Below are positions 31,601 through 41,361 of a stretch of DNA of 64,000 nucleotides, in pieces; the stretch's first letter is position 1; the number at the start of each line of letters is the position of its first letter. Origin of the DNA: Anopheles merus (Eukaryota; Arthropoda; Insecta; Diptera; Culicidae); the NCBI RefSeq assembly GCF_017562075.2, contig NC_054082.1, positions 34,664,148 to 34,728,147 on the forward strand, given 5' to 3'. The notes below the pieces were generated by a model. It was given only the letters and a program-made list of their open reading frames with translations, made no database searches and was not told the origin of the DNA. Made by a program: the position numbers and the translations under genes.

Positions 31601-34600
31601 GAAGGGCAAACCATTTTTGTACATTGAGTGGACGAACATGTTGCCCTCCGGGGGAGAGAGAGAGAGAGCGGGTGGTGTATATGCAGCGCGCCCGAGCCCA
31701 CCAGCCATGGTAGCTGACCCTTCGTTGGGTTTGGGGGGCTATAAATAACTCGCCAATCGGATAAATCACCATTCTGACCAAGTGTTTTGTGGCCATTAGC
31801 CAGCAGAGACAAGCAATAACAAGAAGAAGCAGGAGAAGAAGTAAACAGAAGGACCTTCTAGGCCCACTGGGGATTCCGCGACTTGCGAATTATAAATTTT
31901 AATGTCAAGCTTTTAAACGCACCAAACGCATACAACGAGACCTCGAGCTTTTTGGCCCTTTTTTGGACCCACCTAAGGCGACCAGGTAGAGCAATACTGT
32001 GTTCTCTGACCGGGCGGCACAGTGGCCAGATGGTGCTGTCTGTCTGAAACGTGTCTGTGGTCAAGCACGATGCCATCTTATCATCGCCCGTGGACGATGG
32101 GTCCCCTTCGTGCGATTGAGCGGCAGCGGTTCTATTCGTGTAACAGCGTGTCCACCAAAGCCCACCCGGAATGGGTGTAGCTGATGGGGAAAAATCAACG
32201 ATTGGAGGATGAATTGGGAGGTGCAAAAAAGAAAAAAGGTGCCCCCGAGTGTCAATTGCTGCATTTAGGAACTGCTCGAAAATGCATCGATCCATCCGAT
32301 CATGATGGTTGAGATGTGGAGTGCAGAGGAGTTGTTTGTGGTGCGGCTTAGAGCGAGAGGGAAAAGAGAGAAGCAATAATAAAAAAAAATCAGTTGGATA
32401 TATTGCTCTCACACATTATATGCACAGATTTAATTCATTCATTCGCCATATACGCCAACTGGAACAGGCCGTGTTTGTAGTGCTGAAGGTCGCGCCGCGC
32501 TCGCCCGCCATCGTAGTGTCGAATGGCTACGGCGCGGCCGGACGGGCGGACACATCGTTACATCGTCGCCGTTGCCACCGCCCCACTGGGGAGCCTCTTT
32601 ACGAGTCGATGAGTTTGCCCTGGCCATCGTCGGCCTGCCCCGCGAGTTGTGACCATCTGTCTCGGAAGGCTCGAGATTTTGTTCAGGAGAGGAGAACCCT
32701 TTTTTCTCAGACACTGATCGAGATGAGTGATCTTCGCACGCACTTCCTCATTGATTCGTCGCGAACGACGAGCTCTTGAGCGGAAAGAGCGCTGTTCTGT
32801 TTAATTGTATTTCCCGAAAGATGGGAACAAAGATGTCAAAGCTTATGGCATCGTTTTGTTTACCATTTTATCATACAATAAGCTCGGTTACGATCAGCTG
32901 CTCTATAAGCTACGGCCAAAGTGTTTTGTAGAACAAATAGAGTAAACGATCTTGCCCCACAGTAGGCCGCCCGAAAGCGGCTCAACGGGCGGGCGTGTAC
33001 ATAATAAGTAGGCGATAGGGAGCTCGCTATTAATTAGAAAAAAAATGTCCATCATTAAATGCAGCTTCCCAGCTGGGGGATCGCGGGGAGCTGGATTGGT
33101 TGGAGCGAGGCAGTTTAATTGTATGCATTTGCAACAAATTGCAATCGGTATGCCAGCACTGTGCGTAGTTTTGTTTTAAACGTTGCGATTAACGTTACAC
33201 ACGGGGGTTGATGTTTGGCCGCAGGTAACGTTGCAGCAACGGCATCAATCTTATTACTCCCGTTGTAGTTTACGATGCAGTTTATGTCGTTTATCTTTGT
33301 TTGGTAAGGGAAGTTGGTGAAGATGAATATTGCATTTTCGTAAAAGCACGAAACAGATGGATTTTGTGTGGTCTGGATCGTGTAAGTGTGTTTAATGTTG
33401 AAATTAACTAAAAACAATGTTATCTTACTTTACTAAACAGCTAAGGTTGAGAACCTGATATCGAATCATCTTCAATCTGCTATACCTTTACTAACCTTAG
33501 CTGTGTCATTGGACTTACACACCCCAAAAAACGCCTTCCCTTATCTTCGCCTAACTGTTCAAAGGTTGTAGTAACAAGCTGCGTGTGCAGTATGCTTAGA
33601 AGATCCTGCGTCAGTGTGTATCATGCTATCATACCAATATCGGGAAGCACGAGATGCCACCATAAACGTGGTGTAGTGCGCACCGACTACAGCGCAAACC
33701 CCTCCAAATCGCAACCCTTCAACGACGGCGTCATGTACCAAAACAAACGCAAACGAGCGATAATCGGTTCATTCAATATCGTGCCGATTGGGCTGTCTCG
33801 CAGTACCTTCACATGTGATTTTTCCCTCTTCCTAAGTCTTTGTTTTTTAGCTTTCCCTGCCCTGCACTCTCGGTTGCGCTTTGATTTCTGCAAAGATTCA
33901 CGTTCTACTGATAGACACGGTGGAAACGTTTCGATGACGCCACAGTTTGCTTTTTAGGGCTCGGTCAGCTTGGCAGCAGGCAGGGAGGTTTTGGCAATCG
34001 TCCGATAACACTCAACCGGCAGCGGGATATAGTTTGACGTCATACTGGCGCATGTCGAAACGCGCTACCCTAAGTCCAAGCGCAGCGATATTGTGGATCT
34101 GCACTGGCAAAGGTGGTAGTCTAACAGACAGTTGGTTGGTACCGGGCACACTGGGCCCCATTCTGGGTCAGGGTATCAACATCTCGTGTGGGCTGTGCGA
34201 GTGTATGTATTTTGTTAATTGAACCCTAAAAAAACACGGAAAAGGGGTATCTTCCAGTGAGTAATCGAAGGGCGTCGGGAATTGTTTAGATCGTCCGACT
34301 TCGATGTCGTCTTTGCCGAGGGGAGTTGAGTTGATACATTTTCGATAACCCGTGGGGGTAGTTTGCGCTCCAAAGTTGAGGTGTGTGCCTATGGTTGTGA
34401 TAAGACTGATAAAACGACTGCGATTGACTTACTGTGAGCCATCGGTTTGAATCTGTCTGAACTGCTGGCTGGTCTTCGGTTTCTTCATGAATAAATGGTT
34501 GTACAGGAAACACTGCTTCTCTTCATCAACGATGAAGTAGTTGGATGTTATAAAGACACTCCAGGAATTTCAAAAAGAACTAACCCTGAAAAAAGAAAAT

Positions 34601-34949
34601 AGTTCCCCCCCCCTCACTGGTAGAGACGCGTTACTCATCGTTTCTCCCCCATTAGGGACAGGAAGCAATGATCGGCTTGTTCATTGACAACCCACAAAAC
34701 ATACCACATGGTTTCGGCAAAAATTCCACATGCAAAGCTAAAAGGATCGCCAGATGATCGCTCCAACTCCACGGTGTAGCAATACGCACTATGACGGAAG
34801 GGCAGAGGAGAGCAAACACAGAATACGAGAGTCGCACACGTCCCACAAGTGCCGATCAGCAGCAGCAGCAGCAGCAGCCGATCTCAACCAGCCTCCGTTT
34901 TGAGTCGCCGTCGAGTCGGTGAGCATGCGTCACGTTTCTCGCGAGAGGC
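28674..34949. other. Gene-poor intergenic stretch
   Basis: No exon or known repeat family could be supported on either strand. It contains C runs (28823-28838, 30974-30982, 31268-31280), a T run at 30490-30499 and short GA and CA runs. The ORFs here are short, lack splice partners and show no conserved motif. Confidence 0.5.
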
Positions 34950-35678
34950 GTGTACGGCCGCGGTCCAAAGGTCCAGAGCGTGAGCGTGAGAGAGCGCCGT
35001 ACGATCCGCACCGTGCGTGCGTGTGTGTGTTTCGAGCTCGAGAACCCTGCACACCAGCGGCGGGTCGATTCCGCAGCACGGCCAGCGACTATTAGTTTGC
35101 TTCGAACCGTCGGCGCGATCAGCTCTAGAGGGCAGTAGTAGCTTGCGTAAAACCCTGAGGAACTGAGCAGCGGAACCGCCACCACACCAACCGAACTTGG
35201 CTGGCGGGAACGGCATACTTCCGATCGAAAAGCCCTGTTGCAAGGGCGCCATCGTCGGAGGGGTTTCCGTGTTTGCTATACGAACGTTAAATAGCAGAGC
35301 AAGTACGTAGGAAAGTGACAAACATGATCGTTAGGTTCGGTGGTTCTTTGAATCCTCACCACGCGGTGAGATGATTGCAGAGTGCGTTTGTGCGATCGTG
35401 TCTGTGTGTGTTGTGTGTGACAGTAAAATTTTGAAGAAAAAAAAAAGTGAGGGTAACACTCCCTAGTAATCCAGTAGGCGAGCCCTTTAAGCCCTTCTCG
35501 ATTGGGGCGTTTTTCATGCGTTAGGAAAAGTGCTCGAAAACTCGAATCGTAGCGTGCTGTGTGTGTGTTTTGACCAGTGTTATCAAACACACACACAAAA
35601 AGTGCAAACGCAGTGCTGGATATTAGAACAGTTGAAAAGTGCGAAAAGTGATAAAAGTGTGAGCAATAACACGTAAAA
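34950..35678 (+). other. Candidate 5' leader exon of an unseen gene
   Basis: The block contains GTGCG, AAAAGTG and GTGTG motifs that are common in mosquito 5' untranslated leaders (for example GTGCGAAAAGTGATAAAAGTG near 35639). It ends at a good donor, AAAA|GTAAGTG at 35679. It has no long ORF. A coding exon to the right is not seen within the window, so this is a weak call. Confidence 0.25.
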
Positions 35679-37068
35679 GTAAGTGAAATGCAAGAAGAAA
35701 TGTTCGGCGAATTCTAAATCCGTTGAAAAAGTTGAGTAATACATTGGGGTTGCAAACGACAGGACCAGATCTCAAAATCGCCTTTGCGAAGTAAAACTGT
35801 CACTTGCCAGACAGTTACCGCTGGAAGGAAGGCAAACGGGCACACACACATACACATGAAATCTCCACGCACCTTCCCTCCAAACACTGGTAGGTCTGGC
35901 TGGAGTGGAGGTTCTTAGGTTCCCTCGGTTTGCAAAACTTCACATACCAAACGGGAGACCTGCTGCACCAAGCACCCAGGCCCAAATGAGTGGACCCGTG
36001 GTGTGTGTCCGTCCACCTGCCATCTTAATAGCAACAGCAACAACAAAAAAAAAAGACACTAGGGGACACACAAAAGCCAGCGGCCTGGGTGGGTTGTGTT
36101 GGCTTTCGTCCCACAACAAATCCCGCGCGCGCGCGAATTCGTACCAAGGTTTGATCGTATTTGAATTTTTATGACTTCGTCGCCAATCGGTGGGTTTTTA
36201 GTGTTTGTTTCTGCTTCCCTGTGGCTTCGTCATCCGGGAGAAGTGCACCAGCCAGTTCGGTTGTCCACTTTTCATGGTCAAACGGTGCGGCTGATGGCTG
36301 GAAGAGTTTCGTTTGGGGAATTTTGTTGTTGTTGCTGTAATGTTGCTGTTGATGAAAAATGAAATGTGTTTATTTTGGTAGAAAGATATCGGGTGGGAAA
36401 GGATTACCGGATAATCTTCCCTTTCATCCCTTTTTTTCATATGTGTGTGTGTGCTTGATGAATGTTTGTTACCTGCCCGAAATGAGTCCTATCTTTTGGG
36501 CGTGGGGAAAGATTTTTAATGCCGCTAATCTCTGCTTCGCTAAGTCAGGACCAGATAGAGCCTTCTGGTTGGTAGCAGGCGCTAGTAGCGACACTTACAT
36601 GCAAACCATTACAAGGTGGTTTCAATCCAAAAATAAAAACAAACCACCCCTCGCTCCAATCCTATCGAAACCAATCCACCCACGGTGTATGGACGGCTGT
36701 TTCAAGCAGAAACTACTTTTTGCAGCAGGTTTCCCTCTATGTTTCTTTGCTGCATTTGTGCAAAATGCAGCCCGTCGATACGCTCGGTTTCGTGAACAGT
36801 TGCTACGGCGTTAGGTTTTGCAAAGATGCAAACAAACGTTTGACGTTTAACTGTTCGGCCGCACTTTCGTCGCGCTCCGTGATTTTTCAGTAAATTTCTT
36901 GTGTTTTCTGCGTCGCATCGCATTGTTGCCTATTCTACGGACTATTAAACTGCTTCACATCATCGTTGCGTGTTGGCGAATTGTTTAGTTGCACCGCAAC
37001 TGTGGTTTCCTGCTGTTTTTTCCTGCTCGGCTTAGCAGTGTTGTGCTGTGATTACGCGTGATTTCGCG

Positions 37069-38202
37069 ATGGCGGCTATTTGCTTCTCGTGTGCTGAACC
37101 GCTAGAGGCCACCGGCTGCATCATCAGCTGTGCATATTGTGACGCTACGTTCCACCGCGGCTGTTGCAAATTGCCCCCCGAGCTGATTGACGCAGTATTG
37201 TCCAATGTTGACCTGCACTGGAGCTGCATCGGCTGCACTAACATTCTTAAAAATCCGCGCTGCCGTTCGGTAAAAGAAATAGGCGCCCAGGTCGGTTTCC
37301 AAGCCGCCCTCACCTCAGCTGTAGCAGCTATCGGCAAGCTCGTTGAGCCTATTGTCGCCGAAGTTCGCAGTGGTTTTACCCTCCTTCAAACTGCATCCAC
37401 GCCTCACATTCGGAATCCTGATCCTCGACCGGCTACGGGTAGAAAGCGGAGGCGCGTAATCGAGGATTCGGCATCTCCTGGTGTAAACAGAATTGTAAAC
37501 AATCGCGGTAACATCCTTTGTGCCGCGTCATCGCCAAACGCATACACCAATACCACGATTGCCGTCCAGCCGGCACCTACACAACCTCATGAACTGGTGG
37601 GAACCGATCCGTTATCATCACCGCTTCAAGCTGCACCTCGTGAGCCATTCACAGATAGGATCTGGATCCGCCTATCCCGCTTATCAACAGCCGTCACTGT
37701 GGAACAAGTGGTCGCTTCTGTAAAGCGTCGCTTAGCCACCGATGACGTTATAGCGTATTGCCTGCTGAGAAGAGGGGTTAGTGTGGACAGCATGAATTGG
37801 CTTTCATTCAAAGTGAGAGTCCCGGCTATCCTTCGAGATGCGGCACTCACACCATCCACTTGGCCAGTCGGTATCGGTGTACGTGAGTTTTTTCCATCCC
37901 GTCAACACGACCACCAAACCTCATCTCCTATAGCCACCCGAAACCGTTTTACAACACGCACACCAGCTACTAGTACTGATCACCGCTACACCACACGCAC
38001 ACCAACAACGACTCACCGTTTAGCAGCACGTACGTCTACTCCACCTGATCCTGAAACAACATCATCACAACAGTGTCACCCCCCGGTGAATGATACCTTG
38101 GAAGCACCCAACTCAACACTTGTTTCTGGACCGCCCCAAAACCACCGCGCTTCATCTCCGCACCTGCACCAGTCTACAATCGATCGCTTTTTTCTCAACT
38201 AG
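37069..38202 (+). CDS. Retrotransposon ORF1 protein with PHD finger
   Basis: 377 aa from the ATG in CGCGATGG. Residues 5-56 form a PHD-type finger: Cys5, Cys8, Cys21, Cys24, His29, Cys32, then Trp51, Cys53, Cys56. After this come a helix-prone stretch (VGFQAALTSAVAAIGKLVEP), a basic patch (GRKRRRV), a small domain about 200-280 with WIRLSRL, and a Thr/Pro/His-rich tail. ORF1 products of these elements bind their RNA; the PHD role is unknown. The last 113 bp overlap ORF2 in another frame. Confidence 0.85.
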   Translation: MAAICFSCAEPLEATGCIISCAYCDATFHRGCCKLPPELIDAVLSNVDLHWSCIGCTNILKNPRCRSVKEIGAQVGFQAALTSAVAAIGKLVEPIVAEVRSGFTLLQTASTPHIRNPDPRPATGRKRRRVIEDSASPGVNRIVNNRGNILCAASSPNAYTNTTIAVQPAPTQPHELVGTDPLSSPLQAAPREPFTDRIWIRLSRLSTAVTVEQVVASVKRRLATDDVIAYCLLRRGVSVDSMNWLSFKVRVPAILRDAALTPSTWPVGIGVREFFPSRQHDHQTSSPIATRNRFTTRTPATSTDHRYTTRTPTTTHRLAARTSTPPDPETTSSQQCHPPVNDTLEAPNSTLVSGPPQNHRASSPHLHQSTIDRFFLN

Positions 38203-41200
38203 ACGCAGTCCCGCTCATTGCACGCAACAAACACGCCAAGCCTCATGCTCTGACAACGCAGCTCAATTGACTTACCGTATACCCGCTTTATCCAACCACC
38301 ACAATGACAACGCTACCGCTGAGTATTTAAGCTGCTATTATCAAAACGTTAGAGGTTTGCGCACTAAAACAAAAGAATTTCACCTAGCTGTATCGGAGGC
38401 TGACTTCGACCTTATCGCCCTTACGGAAACTTGGCTTGTTGACAACATTCCATCTGCTCTTCTCTTCAACAACAACTTCTCTGTTTACCGCTGTGATCGC
38501 TCTCTCAGCGGCTCTAGCTCTCGCGGTGGTGGTGTTTTGCTAGCCGTTTCTAACGCATACGAGTCGATAGAATTACCTTCCCGTGATCGTTCTCTCGAGT
38601 ATATTTGTGTGCGCGTCACCTGCAATAACGCACATCTGTACATCATGGTAGTATACATTCCACCGCAGCTTAGCTCCGAGATATCGACTCTTCGCTCTCT
38701 ACATGATTGTATCAGCGGCTTCACTCTCACACTGAAGCCTTCGGATCTGCTGTTTGTTATTGGCGATTTCAATCAGCCTAGCATAAGCTGGTCCACAGCT
38801 GATCCTTCGTCCTCGCCAGCATACTCATCAATCACGCACTATGAACCAACTGCGCGCTCACTGGCCAACAACACCTTTGTGGATGGATTTAAATTTAACG
38901 GATTAGTGCAACTTAATCACATCAATAATTCGCACGGACGCATGCTTGACCTGCTCTACGCTAACAATGCTGCAGCTAAATTGTGTTCGCCTGTCTTTCC
39001 AAGTGTTGTTCCGCTTGTACCTCTTGACTCCTATCACCCGGCGTTTGACTTCAATATACGTATTAACTCGTCGACCCGACGCAATTCGACGACTCGACAA
39101 AACTCGACGACAACCGCATTTTATCGTTATAACTTTGCTAAAGCTGACTATGTGAAACTGAACGACATGATTTCAATGTTTAACAATAGCTTTCATTGTT
39201 CCAATTTTATTTCACTTGACGAAGCAGTATGTTCATTCTCGTCCTTCATGCTGCAAGCCTTTGTTGTATGCGTCCCAGTTCAGCGTCCTAAACCTAACCC
39301 CCCCTGGGCGGACCGCACACTCAAACGACTCAAACGTGTAAAAAGAGCTGCTTATCGTCACTACCAAACGCGCCGCTGCCAAAGATCTCGCTCGATCTAC
39401 TTTGACACGCACTCTTTATACTGCAGCTATAACAGGTTTCGATATCGCAGATATTTGAGTAAAATCCAACGTAACCTCTGCAGGTGGCCTGACTCGTTTT
39501 GGCGCTTCTACCACAGCAAAACAAAATCTACGCATACACCGAAATCCATTACGTATAAAGGAGCAACAAGTGCCAACACTAATGAAATGTGCAATCTCTT
39601 CGCGGATCGCTTCGCAGATTGCTTTTCACCGGCCATGAATGATACCGATACCATTGATGCTGCTCTCGTCAACACTCCGGCTGGCGCAATTAACATGAGC
39701 ACTCCTTTCATCGACAGTGAGATCGTTTTATCTGCCCTAGCGCAACTAAAGCCTTCCTTCGCTCCTGGACCCGACGGAATTCCTTCTACCGTGCTGAAAC
39801 GCTGTCAAACGACAGTAGCACCTATCCTTGCAAAATTGTTCAATGCATCGCTAGCCAATGGCTACTTTCCCAAAACATGGAGGAAATCTTGGATGGTTCC
39901 TATTTACAAAAAGGGCGACAGGACAGATGCCATCAACTACCGGGGTATTACATCTTTGTGTGCCATTGCCAAGGTGTTCGAACTAGTGATATACAAACAT
40001 CTGCTACATGCATGCCGCAGCTACCTAAGCCCGTATCAACATGGATTCGTGCCAAAAAAGTCGACTACCACGAACCTGGTTGAATTTGTAACCTATTGCA
40101 CTAATCAAATTGATGCCGGAGCTCAAGTCGATGCAATTTATACAGATCTGAAAGCAGCATTCGACTCTCTTCCGCACGCAATTCTTCTCGCTAAACTCGA
40201 CAAGCTAGGAGTTCCCAGCTCGCTCGTACAGTGGCTTAAGTCTTACCTAACTAATCGCACATACACCGTGAAAATTGATAAGCACATGTCCAAAGAAATA
40301 GTCAGCAGCTCGGGTGTGCCACAAGGAAGCAATATTGGCCCGCTTCTCTTCATATTGTTTATCAACGATGTTACCCTGGCTTTACCTCCCGACAGTATCA
40401 GTCTGTTTGCCGACGACGCAAAAATTTTCTCGCCTATTCACAACACAGGCGATTGTACATTCCTGCAAGACTGCATCGAAATTTTCTGTTCGTGGTGCAA
40501 GCGTAATGGACTGACTATCTGCATCGAGAAATGCTACTGTGTGTCTTTTAGTCGATGCAGGAGCCCAGTGACTGGGACCTACTTCATGGACGGCACTGCA
40601 GTTAATCGACAGAATCATGCCAAAGACCTGGGCGTTCTGCTTGACTCTAGTTTGAACTTTAAACAGCATATCGATGACGTTGTAGCCAGAGGAAATCAAT
40701 TACTTGGCGTGGTTATCCGGACAACTAATGAATTCCGTAACCCCATGTGCATTAAAGCTGTGTACAACTGCATCGTTCGTTCGGTTCTGGAATATTCGTG
40801 CGTAGTCTGGAGCCCAACTACCGCTTCTTCAATTGCTCGACTTGAGGCGATTCAACGTAAGCTCACGAGATATGCCCTACGCCTACTTCCCTGGCAGGAT
40901 CGCAATAATCTTCCTCCGTATGCTGCGCGGTGCCGTCTTCTAGGCCTTGAACCTCTTTCGGTTAGAAGACGCAATGCACAGTGCTCTTTCATCGCTGGAT
41001 TGCTAAATGGCTCTATCGACTCATCGCCTTTGTTGCATCGAGTCGATATCTATGCACCATCCCGAACACTTAGGTCTAGAGAAACTCTACGGCTCGCTCA
41101 ACCCCGTTCCAGTGCTGGTCGGTCTGACCCTATGTTCCGCATGTCGGCTGTCTTCAACACTGTCTCGGATTGCTTCGACTTCGATATCTCAACTCAGTGC

Positions 41201-41239
41201 TTCAAGGAACGTCTCCGGCTTTTGCCGTGGCCGCAGTGA
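38090..41239 (+). CDS. Retrotransposon ORF2: endonuclease and reverse transcriptase
   Basis: 1049 aa, uninterrupted. The apurinic-type endonuclease is at about residues 78-325: Asn86 in YYQNVRG, Glu113 in LTETW, GDFNQP at 225-230, and His316 in SYHPAF. Reverse transcriptase lies at about 540-800: GPDGIP at 560, YTDLKAAFD at 684, SSGVPQGS at 740, FADD at 773-776. A C-terminal region follows with LLGVVIR and SVLEYSCVVW, and no RNase H is seen. The first ATG (38090) lies inside ORF1; the endonuclease only starts about 75 residues later, so the true start may be further in. All catalytic residues looked for are present. Confidence 0.9.
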   Translation: MIPWKHPTQHLFLDRPKTTALHLRTCTSLQSIAFFSTRRSPAHCTQQTRQASCSDNAAQLTYRIPALSNHHNDNATAEYLSCYYQNVRGLRTKTKEFHLAVSEADFDLIALTETWLVDNIPSALLFNNNFSVYRCDRSLSGSSSRGGGVLLAVSNAYESIELPSRDRSLEYICVRVTCNNAHLYIMVVYIPPQLSSEISTLRSLHDCISGFTLTLKPSDLLFVIGDFNQPSISWSTADPSSSPAYSSITHYEPTARSLANNTFVDGFKFNGLVQLNHINNSHGRMLDLLYANNAAAKLCSPVFPSVVPLVPLDSYHPAFDFNIRINSSTRRNSTTRQNSTTTAFYRYNFAKADYVKLNDMISMFNNSFHCSNFISLDEAVCSFSSFMLQAFVVCVPVQRPKPNPPWADRTLKRLKRVKRAAYRHYQTRRCQRSRSIYFDTHSLYCSYNRFRYRRYLSKIQRNLCRWPDSFWRFYHSKTKSTHTPKSITYKGATSANTNEMCNLFADRFADCFSPAMNDTDTIDAALVNTPAGAINMSTPFIDSEIVLSALAQLKPSFAPGPDGIPSTVLKRCQTTVAPILAKLFNASLANGYFPKTWRKSWMVPIYKKGDRTDAINYRGITSLCAIAKVFELVIYKHLLHACRSYLSPYQHGFVPKKSTTTNLVEFVTYCTNQIDAGAQVDAIYTDLKAAFDSLPHAILLAKLDKLGVPSSLVQWLKSYLTNRTYTVKIDKHMSKEIVSSSGVPQGSNIGPLLFILFINDVTLALPPDSISLFADDAKIFSPIHNTGDCTFLQDCIEIFCSWCKRNGLTICIEKCYCVSFSRCRSPVTGTYFMDGTAVNRQNHAKDLGVLLDSSLNFKQHIDDVVARGNQLLGVVIRTTNEFRNPMCIKAVYNCIVRSVLEYSCVVWSPTTASSIARLEAIQRKLTRYALRLLPWQDRNNLPPYAARCRLLGLEPLSVRRRNAQCSFIAGLLNGSIDSSPLLHRVDIYAPSRTLRSRETLRLAQPRSSAGRSDPMFRMSAVFNTVSDCFDFDISTQCFKERLRLLPWPQ

Positions 41240-41330
41240 ATTGCGATGTAAATCTTATTTTTGCTATGTATTTTTTTTTCTCAATTGAACTGTTACATCT
41301 TAATTAGGCCATACGGCCCGTTGAAGATTA

Positions 41331-41361
41331 AATAAATAATAATAATAATAATAATAATAAA
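41331..41361 (+). repeat. (AAT)n tail of the non-LTR element
   Basis: About ten AAT units after GAAGATTAAATA end the element. A repeat tail in place of poly(A) marks several non-LTR clades. Confidence 0.8.

Larger units (their letters stand above)
36870..41361 (+). mobile_element. CR1-like non-LTR retrotransposon, apparently full length
   Basis: About 4.5 kb: 5' UTR of some 200 bp (left limit approximate), ORF1 with a PHD finger, ORF2 with endonuclease and reverse transcriptase, and a 3' UTR with a small hairpin GGCCATACGGCC (41308-41319). It ends in an AAT-repeat tail. A PHD finger in ORF1 is known in CR1-group elements, which is why I prefer CR1. The tail and C-terminal region would also suit a Jockey-group element. 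I found no target duplication. Confidence 0.85.

Noticed and set aside
32309..32779. 156-codon plus-strand ORF
   Set aside because: No conserved motif, no splice partners, and low-complexity start.
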